DNA from: Rothia santali | GTDB lineage: Bacteria; Actinomycetota; Actinomycetes; Actinomycetales; Micrococcaceae | Direction: 5' to 3' | Assembly (NCBI RefSeq): GCF_024199905.1 | Contig: NZ_JANAFB010000014.1 | Location: 1 to 64,000, forward strand | DNA: 64,000 bases | Part shown: positions 37,863 through 48,600 of the stretch, one piece after another | Layout: each line of letters starts with the position of its first letter | Position numbering within the stretch: position 1 is the stretch's first letter | Made by a program: the position numbers and the translations under genes | Notes under the pieces: model-generated | What the model saw: only the letters and a program-made list of their open reading frames with translations | Told to the model about the DNA's origin: nothing | Database searches by the model: none

Positions 37863-39656
37863 ATGAACCAGAACAACGGCAACGTCGGCGGGATCCTCCT
37901 CACGGCAGCACTGATCCTGGTCGCTGTGCTGCTGGGAGGCCCCTGGCTGATCTTCGGGCTGGCCACCTACTTCGCGTGCGGAGCCTGGACCAACTACGGG
38001 CTCCGGGAGATCTTCTCTGGGTATGCCGGCGGTCTGGACGTCTCCGGGCTGGAGGGGCACACTTGCCTGCCCTCGGCGGGATGGTCCCGCGGGGTCGCCA
38101 TCGCCTTGGTGATCCTGATCTTGGTGGTCGTCGTCGTGACGATCCTGGCCTGGCACGCGTGGACGCAGTCCGATATCAAGTTCGTGCGTGATCTGAAGGA
38201 CCGCGAGGGCATCGCGAAAGGCCGAGAGGTTCGCCGGAAGGCCGGTCGCAAGGCACTGAAGCAGAGAGCGAAGTCGATCCGGCCCACCCTGGATAAGCCG
38301 CGACTGCAGGATGTAGGACGGACTCTGGGCAGCTCGCACTATCAGCAGGTGTGGCAGTCCATGGAGGACTCCGTGATTCTTCTGGGCCCGCCGCGCTCCG
38401 GTAAGGGCTTCTACATCATCATCAACGCGATCCTGGATTCTCCCGGCGCGGTGATCACCACCTCAACCCGCGGGGATAACGTCGCTGCAACGCTGGAGCT
38501 GCGCAAGAAGATCGGTCCCTGTACCGTTTTCGACCCGCAGGGCCGCTCCGGGGTGAAGTCGACGTTGAAGTGGTCCCCTTACCAGGGCTGTGAGACCGCC
38601 GCCGGCGCCTCTAAGCGGTCGCAGGTGCTCATCGGGGCGTCGGGGCTGGGTACGTCGTCGAACAACCAGGAATGGGCTCAGCAAGCCGAAATCATCCTGA
38701 TGTATCTGCTGCATGCCGCGGCACTGGGGAGGGTACGCGTTGCGGAGTTCACGAACTGGTGCCAGTCCCCGGCCCTGGCCGGGGATGCCGTGAAGATCCT
38801 GAGCGAGGCGCCGGCGGCGACGCCGGGCTGGGCGGAGAATCTGCGCAGCGAGGTCGAGTCGGATGCTCGGACCCGCGGCAATAAGTGGATGGGCGTGACT
38901 GGAGCGACGGCCGGGCTGACGATCCCGGAAGTGGCCGAGGCGCTAGATCCGGGCCCCGGTGAGGAATCGCTGGATCCCCGGACCTTCATCGAGCAGAAGG
39001 GCACCCTCTACCTGGTCGGGTCGAAGTCCGGGGGCGCGGCGATCGCACCGTTCCTGGTGGCTCTGATGGACGAGATCGTCGACGTCGGCCGGGAGATGGC
39101 CTTCCAGTTGCCGGGGAACCGCCTGGACCCGCCGATGGCGCTGGTCCTGGACGAGATCGCGAACATCGCGCCGTGGAAGCAGCTGCCGACGATCATGGCC
39201 GACGGCGGCGGCGTGGGCATCTCCACGCTGGCCGTGTTCCAGTCCCCCGCACAGGCTCGTGGCCAGTGGGGCGAGCAGGACGCCCAGGCTCTGATCGACA
39301 GCGCGATCCTGCAGATCCAGCTCGGCGGGTCGAACAATGACACGGAGCTACGGCGATTCGTGGAGCTGGCAGGCCAGCGCGAGGTGAAGCAGAAGCAGAA
39401 GTCATGGTCGAACCAGGGCACCACGCACTCGAACAACCTCCAGGACAAGCAGGTGTTCACCGTGGCCGAGCTGCGGCGCATCCCCTCCGGGTGGGGCCTG
39501 CTGCTGAACCGGAATGCTCGCCCGGTGCTGATGAAGATGGTCCGCTGGATCGACCGGAAGGACGCCAAGGAGATCAAGGCCTCTCAGCGGGCCTTCGAGG
39601 ATCAGATGAAGCAGGCTCGGGTTGATAAGGCCCCGCCGGCATCGGTGAGGTCGTGA
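37863..39656 (+). CDS. VirD4/TraG-type coupling protein
   Basis: 597 residues. Two membrane helices (about 8-40 and 78-98), Walker A GPPRSGKG at 175-182, Walker B LVLDEIANI at about 425, and the TraG-C/TraM-recognition region near the end. It connects the relaxase-DNA complex with the channel. A clear GGGAGGGAG site precedes ATG. Confidence 0.92.
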   Translation: MNQNNGNVGGILLTAALILVAVLLGGPWLIFGLATYFACGAWTNYGLREIFSGYAGGLDVSGLEGHTCLPSAGWSRGVAIALVILILVVVVVTILAWHAWTQSDIKFVRDLKDREGIAKGREVRRKAGRKALKQRAKSIRPTLDKPRLQDVGRTLGSSHYQQVWQSMEDSVILLGPPRSGKGFYIIINAILDSPGAVITTSTRGDNVAATLELRKKIGPCTVFDPQGRSGVKSTLKWSPYQGCETAAGASKRSQVLIGASGLGTSSNNQEWAQQAEIILMYLLHAAALGRVRVAEFTNWCQSPALAGDAVKILSEAPAATPGWAENLRSEVESDARTRGNKWMGVTGATAGLTIPEVAEALDPGPGEESLDPRTFIEQKGTLYLVGSKSGGAAIAPFLVALMDEIVDVGREMAFQLPGNRLDPPMALVLDEIANIAPWKQLPTIMADGGGVGISTLAVFQSPAQARGQWGEQDAQALIDSAILQIQLGGSNNDTELRRFVELAGQREVKQKQKSWSNQGTTHSNNLQDKQVFTVAELRRIPSGWGLLLNRNARPVLMKMVRWIDRKDAKEIKASQRAFEDQMKQARVDKAPPASVRS

Positions 39657-39663
39657 AGGTCCA

Positions 39664-40065
39664 ATGGGTAGCTCCCTTCGACGCAAGCACGGTGCGGCAG
39701 CCTCCGCGTATCGCGAGGGCTACCTGCACTCCCCCGCCTGGCAGCGCTTCCGACGCGAATACTTCGAAGCGATCGCCGCGGCGGGGAAGGTCCCGGTCTG
39801 CCAGGTTTGCCTCCGACGCGGAAAAGACGAGAACCCGTTGGATCTGCACCACATGTCCTATGACCGGGTCCATCAACGCTCGGACGGACGGTGGGTCTCG
39901 GCAGAACGCCCGGAGGATGTGATCCTGATCTGTCGATTACATCATCAACGACTTCACGAGATCCTCGATTTTTCCCGCTCCTACCGGGGGTGGTCCAGGC
40001 ATCGGGCCTCGATCCGCATCATCACCAATATGAGAGACGAAGTGAGAAGGAACCAGCCCTCATGA
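39664..40065 (+). CDS. HNH-type nuclease
   Basis: 133 residues. CQVC provides one zinc knuckle; DLHHMSYDR and ICRLHHQRLHE form the HNH (His-Asn/His-His) core. It begins seven bases after the coupling-protein stop and overlaps the next gene by ATGA. Possible roles are nicking or cleaving host or competitor DNA; target unknown. Confidence 0.8.
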   Translation: MGSSLRRKHGAAASAYREGYLHSPAWQRFRREYFEAIAAAGKVPVCQVCLRRGKDENPLDLHHMSYDRVHQRSDGRWVSAERPEDVILICRLHHQRLHEILDFSRSYRGWSRHRASIRIITNMRDEVRRNQPS

Positions 40066-40289
40066 TCCACGGCAAGACCACCTGTTTCCTCTGCCAGCGG
40101 CCCTACCGTGACGGGGCTCGGTTCCCAGTGGAGATCGACGAGAGCGAGCAGGTCTTTATTGACCTCAGGTGTCACGACGCAGTCACGAACCTCACCAGAG
40201 CACAGGGGATCTCACGTTGGGACGCCGTCGTGCAGCTGATGGATCGGATCGAAGCGATGTTGCTGGGGCATCCCGGAGAAAGGAAGTAA
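40062..40289 (+). CDS. Small protein with CxxC, unknown
   Basis: 75 residues beginning MIHGKTTCFLCQRPY, a possible half zinc knuckle, then an alpha/beta part. Start coupled to the HNH gene (ATGA) with AGAAGGA upstream. No family recognised. Confidence 0.6.
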   Translation: MIHGKTTCFLCQRPYRDGARFPVEIDESEQVFIDLRCHDAVTNLTRAQGISRWDAVVQLMDRIEAMLLGHPGERK

Positions 40290-40291
40290 CG

Positions 40292-41149
40292 ATGGCACTG
40301 GATTGGTCAGCACTGAAGCCCGTCGAAGAGAAGGAGGAACGAGACGCCGCGGCCGGTGAGGCTGAATGGGATGACATCGCCGCGCAGGAATCCGCCGGCG
40401 ACGTGGGCGCGTTCCTCGACTCCTCACTCGATGGGGCAGACAGCTCCCAGCCGCGCTTCTTGGGGAAGCGGTGGCGCGAGATCACCGACCCCGTGGAGAA
40501 GCGCGAGGCGTGGGGTTGGTTGCGGGAATGGGTGGACTGGTTCGTCCTGGACTACAACCTCTCGACCGCTCTGGTGCCACCGTGCTGGTTCAAGCATCGG
40601 GAGCTCGTCGCGGAGCTGTGGGCGGCCGCCAACGCCGAGTACAAGGTCTGGGAGGAGGGCGCGGCCTCGGTCATGCCGCTCACGTCCTGGCACAACTACT
40701 TGCCTGGGGTGTACGAGCGGCTGAAGAACTCCTCGGCTCAGCGGTGTGTTTCCGCGAAGAAGCACAATCCCCCGCCCGAATACGGCACCAGCCGAGAGCC
40801 TGGAGCTCTGCAGGTCGACGAGGCCCTGTGGGCCGATCATCTCGTGGAGGTTATCGACATGGAGGACGAGCTCGAGGCCGGGCAGTGGCGCATGGTCATC
40901 GCAGATGAGCAGGGCAACGTCACCAGTAGTGAGCCCGTGACGGTTGGGGCAGGCGCCGAGCCCTCTCCGATGTTCGTGCGTCAGCCGTATCTGGCCTTCG
41001 ATGGTGAGGGCCAGCCCCGGGCCACGGCGGCGGCGGTGGGCGAGAACCTGACCCGGTCGTGGTGGGAGTACCGCGAGCACGAGACCGACGAGTGGGTGCT
41101 GCGCATGAGCTCCATGCGCGACATCAGCCAGACCGAGACGGAGGAGTAG
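40292..41149 (+). CDS. DUF4913-type element protein
   Basis: 285 residues. An acidic N-terminus is followed by a helical domain containing WVDWFVLDYNLSTALVPPCW and ELVAELWAAANAEYKVW, the pattern of DUF4913 found on actinobacterial plasmids. The function of that family is unknown. AGGAAG precedes the ATG. Confidence 0.65.
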   Translation: MALDWSALKPVEEKEERDAAAGEAEWDDIAAQESAGDVGAFLDSSLDGADSSQPRFLGKRWREITDPVEKREAWGWLREWVDWFVLDYNLSTALVPPCWFKHRELVAELWAAANAEYKVWEEGAASVMPLTSWHNYLPGVYERLKNSSAQRCVSAKKHNPPPEYGTSREPGALQVDEALWADHLVEVIDMEDELEAGQWRMVIADEQGNVTSSEPVTVGAGAEPSPMFVRQPYLAFDGEGQPRATAAAVGENLTRSWWEYREHETDEWVLRMSSMRDISQTETEE

Positions 41150-41152
41150 ATC

Positions 41153-41917
41153 ATGGCTGAGGAACTGGATCACGACTACGAACAGCTGCTCGAGGAGCTG
41201 TTCGTCATGGCCGTTGAGTCCGCGCGGAAGCTGAAGATGAAGGCTCCGAGCAAGGAGCGGATGAAGCAGGCGTTTAAGGACCCGGACTGGGCGCCGAAGG
41301 ACAAGTCCGAGTGGGACAAGCACGTCGAGGTGAAGAACGAGGACGGTAAGCGCGTCGGCTTCGTCGACACCGAGGACCCGATGGTCACCAACCTGAAGGA
41401 CCTCTCCCCGGAGGGGCTTCACTCGGATGAGCGTGATGCCACCAGACGTGGCGGCGGGGAGATGATCAACGTCGGCGGCGATCACTGGGTGCTGGCTGAG
41501 ACCGTGGCGGAGAAGAACAAGCTGCGCGGCGGGACCCTGACCGACCGGGAGACTGCGCACGACTGGCTGCAGGAACACGGATGGTCGGTGGTGACATCAG
41601 AGACTGAGATCGACGACGTCGATCCCGGCAAGGCCAGCTTCATCGACGGCGCCGATGTCGTTGTGCCGGAGACCGTTCCGGAGGCCGTGGTGCACAACGC
41701 ACGTGTGGAGACCTCCCCGACGACGAACACGCGCGTGGCCGGCGCGGCGAACGTCAACGGCGCGGACGTCTCCGGGTGGGACGAGATCGAGGCCGACGTC
41801 GAAAGCTACGGTGCCGCGCCGAACGATCTGCCGCCGGATACCGGCCCGCAGCGGAAGGCCTCCCCCAGCGTGCAGGCTGAGCCGGCCAGGCCGCAGGCGA
41901 GTCCGTCGATGGACTGA
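41153..41917 (+). CDS. Element protein, unknown
   Basis: 254 residues, acidic and soluble, with a helical N-terminus (YEQLLEELFVMAVESARKLKM) and a disordered Pro/Ala-rich tail. It starts three bases after the DUF4913 gene and ends before a T-tailed terminator. No domain recognised. Confidence 0.6.
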   Translation: MAEELDHDYEQLLEELFVMAVESARKLKMKAPSKERMKQAFKDPDWAPKDKSEWDKHVEVKNEDGKRVGFVDTEDPMVTNLKDLSPEGLHSDERDATRRGGGEMINVGGDHWVLAETVAEKNKLRGGTLTDRETAHDWLQEHGWSVVTSETEIDDVDPGKASFIDGADVVVPETVPEAVVHNARVETSPTTNTRVAGAANVNGADVSGWDEIEADVESYGAAPNDLPPDTGPQRKASPSVQAEPARPQASPSMD

Positions 41918-41946
41918 CCGACGGACTGGTCTTCGTGGTGAGGATG

Positions 41947-41978
41947 AGCCGCCTACCCCGCTGGGGTGGGCGGCTTTT
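41947..41978 (+). terminator. Intrinsic terminator
   Basis: 13-bp stem AGCCGCCTACCCC/GGGGTGGGCGGCT (one G-T pair), 3-base loop, followed by TTTT. Ends the operon that starts near 32618. Confidence 0.85.
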
Positions 41979-42068
41979 CTCGTACTGGCTGGTACGTAAG
42001 TCACTGTCGAATCGGGCCGGCCGGGGCAATAGGTCATGACAGACATCACCGAGGAGAGGAGCTCTGTC

Positions 42069-42545
42069 ATGGCACGACCGAATATCAACGACTTCCGCGT
42101 CACCGGGAACCTGGTCAAGGATCCCGAGGCGGTCCAGTTGAAGTCCGGGAAGCGGCTGACGACGTTCACGTTGGCGGAGAACAACCGGCAGTTCAACCGC
42201 GAGGCCCAGCAGTGGGAGGACGGGGAACCGAACTACTTCGACGTCGCCGTCGACGCTGACAGCTCGCGGCTGGGGAATCTGGCGCAGAACGTGGGCGAGA
42301 GTCTGCACAAGGGTGATCGGGTCTCCGTGGAGGGCAGCTACACCGCCAGCCCATACGTGAACAAGAACGGTGAGGCGGGGATCAACCACAAGATCTGGGC
42401 CTCGGAGGTCTCGCCGTCGCTGATGTTCGCCTCCGCGGATCTGCACCAGAACCCGCGGGCCGAGACCTCCCCGAGCGCGCAGGCCGAGACGGCCACGACC
42501 TGGGAGGCCGCGCAGCCGGGATCGGGCGGGCCTGACATGGGCTGA
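42069..42545 (+). CDS. ssb: Single-stranded DNA-binding protein
   Basis: 158 residues. OB-fold with NDFRVTGNLVKDPE, FTLAENNRQFN and GDRVSVEGSY. It would protect transferred single-stranded DNA. The C-terminal tail ends GGPDMG rather than the usual acidic DDDIPF. ATG 42069 follows GAGGAGAGGAG; an upstream ATG (42036) is less likely. Confidence 0.9.
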   Translation: MARPNINDFRVTGNLVKDPEAVQLKSGKRLTTFTLAENNRQFNREAQQWEDGEPNYFDVAVDADSSRLGNLAQNVGESLHKGDRVSVEGSYTASPYVNKNGEAGINHKIWASEVSPSLMFASADLHQNPRAETSPSAQAETATTWEAAQPGSGGPDMG

Positions 42546-42591
42546 TACCCGCCAGGGAATGTTTGGTTCATCACGACAATGAGGGGCTTGA

Positions 42592-42619
42592 GAGGGCAAC
42601 CAGGTGATTGGTTGCCCTC
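42592..42619 (+). promoter_or_regulatory. Hairpin in the leader of the large gene
   Basis: GAGGGCAACC pairs with GGTTGCCCTC (10 bp, 8-base loop) 25 bases before ATG 42645. No T-run follows. It may be an attenuator or the end of the ssb transcript. Confidence 0.5.
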
Positions 42620-42644
42620 AAGAGCGCGTGAAGGAGTATCTAGA

Positions 42645-45600
42645 ATGGCCGGAAACGATCAGGGCCAGGGCGACCTGTTCTCGCAGCTACCGGAAGGACA
42701 CGACGATGAGGCGAAACTACGAGGCGAATCCGGGGTCGGACCCGCAGCAGGTTCAGGACAGCGTGGAGGAGGCCCTCGCCGCGGAGGCCAGGGAGTGGGA
42801 ACAGGACCCGGACCGGTGGATGCGGATCGGGGAGGATCCGGTAGACGAGGCCCCGCTGGAGGAGACCATGGAGACGCTGTACCCGGGGGCGACTCAGATG
42901 GACCTGGTGCGGTTGGCGGCGTTAACGCAGCGGCAGGAGCTGCTGCTGCAGCGGGCGTGGATGGTGGATCTGGCGGATCGGCCGTCGATGACTCCGCGGC
43001 CGGCGGTGGAGACGACGCCGCGGCTTCAGGCCTACCTGCAGGGGCTGATCGAGAAGGTGCAGACGCTCTAGCCGGCACGCCGCGACAGTTCCCGACGCCG
43101 ACGAGCCTGCTGGTGCCCTCGGGGGCGAAGGCGCGAGCTCGGGCGAACCTCGACGCCGTCGAAGTGCTGCGCGAGCTCGAGGAGCAACGACGCTACGCCA
43201 CGGCGGGAGAACAGGACATTCTTGTGCGGTTCTCCTCGTGGGGCGCGTGCCCCCAGATGTTCGAGGACCGCGAGGACTGGGCGGAGCTGCAGCAGCGGAT
43301 GCAGGAGGTCATGACCGCCGAGGAGATTTCGGCCGCGCGGATCGCCACGATGAACGCCCACTTCACGGACCCGCTGATCGCCCAAGGCCTATGGGGCGCC
43401 ATGCACGAAGCAGGCGTAGTGGAAGGCACCGTGTTGGACCCCGGTTGCGGAGTGGGGAACCTGCTGGGCCACGCACGGCAGCACGGCAACTGGGCGGGGC
43501 AGGACACGAGAACTTTCCACGCCGTCGGGGTGGAGCTGGACCCGTTGAGCGCGAAGATCGCCGCGGCGCTCTACCCGCAGGAGACGATCCGCTCCGAGTC
43601 GTTCGAGAACACGCGGATCCCGGCCGGGGCGGTCTCCGCGGCAGTCGGCAACGTCCCGTTCGCGCAGTACCGGCCCTACGACCCGATCGACAACCCGGAG
43701 AACCTCTCCCTGCACAACTACTTCATCCACAAGTCGATGAAGCGGATGGCGCCGGGCGGGTACGGCGCGTTCATCACAAGCAGCTGGACCATGGACGCGA
43801 AGAACACCACCGCGCGGGCCGCCATCGCGGAGCACTCGGACCTGGTGGGCGCGGTGCGACTACCCAACGGCATCTTCCAGCGCGTGGCCGGCGCGACGGT
43901 CCAGAGCGACGTGCTGGTCTTCCGCCGGCGCGAGGAGGCGACGCCGCCGAACCGGGAGGCGCAGCAGAGCTGGGTCGGCGCCGGCTCCGAGACCGGCGAG
44001 CTCGACGGAGAGCAGGTCACGGTCCCCACCTCGAGGTACTTCCAAGAGCACCCGGAACTCGTGCTCGGGACCCCGGAGCTGCAGCGGATCGGGATGGCCC
44101 AACAGCCGGCCCTGGTCGTGGCCGGTGGTGAGGTCGAGACCGTCTCCGCGCAGATGTCGAACCTGCTGAAGCAGCAGATGGCCACCGCGCGCGAGACCGG
44201 GCTGGGCTACGCCCCGGTGCTGGACCCCGAGGTCTCCACCGCGGCGTTCGCCCCCGGCGGGTTCGTCGAGCCCGGCGACGTCGTCGACGCGCGCTTCGAG
44301 GGCCAGGTCCGCGTCGACGAGGCCGGGACGGTCCAGCGCCTGGCCGGGGACATGACGTGGAAGCAGGTGCCGGCCACCCGCGGGGTCAGCGAGGCCGAGC
44401 GCCGGGCCCTGGTGGGGCTGAAGGCACAGGTGCGCACCGTGATCGACCGGCAACAGGCCGGCGAGGAAGTGGCCGAGCCGCTGCGGGTTCTGCACGAGCG
44501 GTACGACCGGTACGCCGAGGAATACGGGTCGATCAACCGCTACCAGATCACCCGCGGCGCCGTGCCCTCGGACTCATCGGTCGCCCGGGCGGTCGAGCGG
44601 CAACGGAAGAAGTGGGCGGAAGGGTTCACGGACCTGACCGCTGCCGAGCGGGCGGAACTGCAACCGGACGAAGAGCTTGCCGCGCAGTGGCGGGCGGAAG
44701 CGGAAACGCCGCGGGAGGACCGGAAGCGGCAACCGCACCTGAGCTTTCTCCGATCTGATCCTGACTACGGGAAACTGCTGGGGCTGGAAGTCTTCGACGA
44801 GGAGAACCAGCAGGCGCGGAAGTCCGGGTACTTCGCGGAAGGGCACTTCCGGCCGGTCCTTTCCGCCCGGTCCGCGGAAACGGCAGCCGACGCCCTGGCG
44901 ATCACGTTGGACGAGGGCCGCCACGTCGGCCTGGCACGAGTCGGGCAACTGCTTGGCGTCGACGAGGAGACCGCGCGGCAACGGCTGGGCGAGCTCGTCT
45001 TCGATGACCCGCAGACCGGGGAACTGGTGCCGGCGGTGCGGTACCTCTCCGGGGACGTGCGCGAGAAGCTGCACGTGGCGCGCGAGGCCGCGGAGGGCAA
45101 CGACGCCTACGCGCCGAACGTCCACGCCCTGGAGCAGGTGGTGCCGCCGTGGGTGAGCCTGGATGCGGTGGCGATGCAGCCCGGTGTGCAGTTCGTGACG
45201 CCGAAGCAGTACGAGCAGTTCAGCGAGGACGTGCTCGGTGCCTCCGCGACCATCGACCATGCCCCCGGCGCGGAAGGCGGGTGGCTGGTCGAGCAGATCG
45301 GCCGCTCCCGGCTGAGCGCGCGTGTGCGCTACGAGTTCGGGACCGAGAAGGCCAACCCGAGCTGGATCCTCGGGCGGCTGATGAACAACACGCCGGTGAC
45401 GATCACCAAGACCGTGCTGGTCGACGACAAGGAACGTCGCGTGCCGGATGAGAAGGCCACGGCGCTGGCCCGGCAGAAGGCCAGCGCGCTCTCCGCGGCG
45501 TTCGTGACCTGGGCGAAGGCCGTCCCGGAGCGGAAGGCGGTCATCGAGGAGCAGTACAACGCTCAGATGAACGCCTACGTCCCGCCGAACTACCAGCAGA

Positions 45601-48600
45601 CCGGGGACGAGCTGGGTCTGCCGGGCCTGGCCACGGACAAGGAGCCGCACCCGTACCAGCGGGAAGCGGTCGCGCGGATCGTCAACGAGCCGGCGGTGCT
45701 GCTGAACCACGTCGTCGGCGCCGGGAAGACCGGGTCGATGATCATGGGCGCGATGGAGCTGCGCCGGACTGGGGTGGCGAACAAGCCGTGGGTCGTGGTC
45801 CCGAATCACCTGGTGGATCAGGTGACCCGCGACTTCGCGCAGTGGTACCCGGCCTCGAACGTGCTGACCATCGAATCCGGTGCCGACGCGACGGAGCGGC
45901 GACGCTATGCGGCGCTGTCGGCGGCCGGGGACTGGGATGCGGTGATCTGCCCGCAGTCCACGTTCTCGAAGATCTCCGTCTCTCCGGGCAAGCTGCGTCG
46001 ATGGCTGGAGGAGGACCTCGAGCAGCTGCACGAGGACAAGCGCAAGGCAGCTGCTGAGTCCGGAGGCAAGGTGCGGGTGAAGGCCCTGGCCGGGGCGATC
46101 AAGACCGCGGAGAAGCGCCTGGCGCGGATCCAGTCCGGCAAGGACGTCGGGGTTCCGTTCGAGGAGACCGGGTGCGACTACCTGTTCATCGACGAGGCGC
46201 ACCACTTCAAGAACCTGCGCCGGCAGTCGGCGTTCCAGGAGCTGGACAACCCCGGGTCGGACAAGGCCACGGACCTGGACTACATCCTGCGCACCCTGCG
46301 GGAGATGAAGTCCACGCGCGAGGGATCCACGACGGAGACGCCGGCGGTGGTGACCTTCGCGACGGGCACGCCGGTGGCTAACTCTTTGGCCGAGGAATGG
46401 GTGATGGGCCACTACCTGCGCCCGGACCTGCAGGAGAAGTTCGGCGTCGGGTCCATCGGGGACTTCGGGACGACGTTTACGCGCGCGGAGGACTCCGTGG
46501 AGGTCAAGCCCTCCGGGGTCGGGTTCCGCATCGTCAACCGGGTCGCGGCGTTTGCGAACGTCGAGGCGATGATGCAGATGCGCTCGGTCTACACCTCCAC
46601 GGTCACCAAGGACCAGATCCCCGGGCACATGCCGGCCGTGGCCGACGGGAAGATGCGCGCGGTGGAGCGGGAGGCCTCCCCCGCCGTGCAGGACTACGTC
46701 GCGGACCTGGTGGAGCGGGCCGAGAATCCTGGGCAGGACGACTATCTGGTCGAGATCCTGGGCCGGGCGCGGAAGGTCGCCCTGGACCCGCGCACCGTCG
46801 GGCTGGAGGCCGAGGAGGACGGCGGCCGGCCGCGCTCCGTCGCCGAGGACGTCATGCGCATCCATACCCGCACCGCGGAGCGGACCTACCTCGACGCCGA
46901 GGGGAACCCCTCGGCCACGCCCGGCGGGCTGCAGCTGCTGTTCTGCGACATGGGCACCCCGGGCGGGGCGAGCGGGTTCAACATGTACGAGGCGATCCGC
47001 GACGAGCTCGTCGAGGCCGGCATGGAGCCGGGACGAATCGCGTTCATCCACGACGCCCGCACGGACTCCGAACGGGGTGAGCTCTTCGCGCGGGCCCGGC
47101 GCGGGGACCTGTCGGTGCTGATCGGCTCCACGGAGAAGATGGGTACCGGCATGAACGTGCAGGACCGGGTGACCGCGGTGCATCACGTCGACATCCCGTG
47201 GCGGCCGGCGGACCTCGAGCAGCGGGAAGGCCGGGCGTTCCGGCAGGGGAATCAGAACGCGGAGGTTGAGGTCGTCTCGCACCTGACCTCTGGGACGTTC
47301 GATGCGTACATGTGGCAGACGATCGCGCGGAAGTCTTCCGCCCTGGATCAGCTCAACCGCGGCACGGCCGGCAACACGGTCGAGGACATCGGCAGTCTGA
47401 CGATGAGCTCGCAGGAGATGGTCGCTGCCGCTTCCGGTGATCCCCGGATCGCGACCTGGCTGGAGCTGAACAACGAGGTGTTGCAGCTGGAGAACCTGCA
47501 GCACGCGGAAGTCGGCAACCGGCAGTCTTTCGAGCGTGGCATCGAGGCCAGCCGGCACCAAATCGGCCAGTTGGAGGGCTTCGAGCAGTCTCTGGAAGCC
47601 GCGCGCGGCAAGGTGCCGGCCGGGGATTTCCGGATGCAGGTCGGAGCGGAAGTCTTCGACAACCGGGCGGAAGCCGGCAACCGACTCGTGCAGGGCCTGC
47701 GGCAAGCGGCAGTGAAGCTGCGGGAGGAACCGAACCAGCGCTTCCGCGTGGCCCGAGCCGGCGGGCTGGTCCTGGTGGCTTCTCACGAGCAGGCCGCGCG
47801 CGGCCGCGCGGTGCACCTGAGCTTCGAGGGCGTGCAGGGGGTCTATGACCGGGTGCTCTACGATGACCTGCTCGAAGGCAACGTCTCGGGCCAGGGCTTG
47901 GCCAGCCGCATCTGGAATCGCGCGACCGGGGTGGATGAGAAGCTCGCCGAGGTCCGGCAGAGCTTGGAGGCTGCGCGGGCCGAGCTGGTCGACGTCGAGG
48001 ACGCCCTGGACGGGAACACCGGGTTCTCTCAACAGGAGCGGCTGGACGAGGTGCTGTTGGAGCGGGACCTGCTGGGAGCTCAGCTGGGCCTGGAGGCACC
48101 GGATTCGATGACTGGTCAGGAGCCGGAGAGCGAATTCCTCGACGATGACGAGGCCTGGAAGCTCTACGGCTCCCTGGAGGAGATCGAGGGCGAGGATCAG
48201 CTGCGCGACGGCGACGTCGTGGAGGTGACCAAGGGCGGCGGTGGTTTCAGCACTGGTATGTACGTGGCGCGCCGACTCGATAACCACCTGGTGCAGCTGC
48301 GCCCGGAGGACAGCACCGATGAGGAGGACTGGACCCGGCTGACCTACAGCGTGTCCTGGTCCATGGTGCGCCGGCAACGCTCCGCACTGTCGCCCTGGGA
48401 CGAACGCGTGCTGGCCACCACCGAGGCCGACGAGACGTATACCGGCCGGCAGCTGAAACGCCGGCAGAACATCGAACCGTCAGGCCAGGTCATCGTGCGC
48501 GGGCGGAGGTTCGACGGCGAGAGCGAGCTGGCGGAGCCGGAGATCGTCTCGGGCACGCTCGTGGCCGTGGACGCGGCACCGCTGGCCCCGGTCGTGACGC

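Noticed and set aside
42579-42644. Earlier start of the giant gene at 42579
   Set aside because: That start lies before the leader hairpin and has no ribosome site; ATG 42645 has AAGGAG at good spacing.
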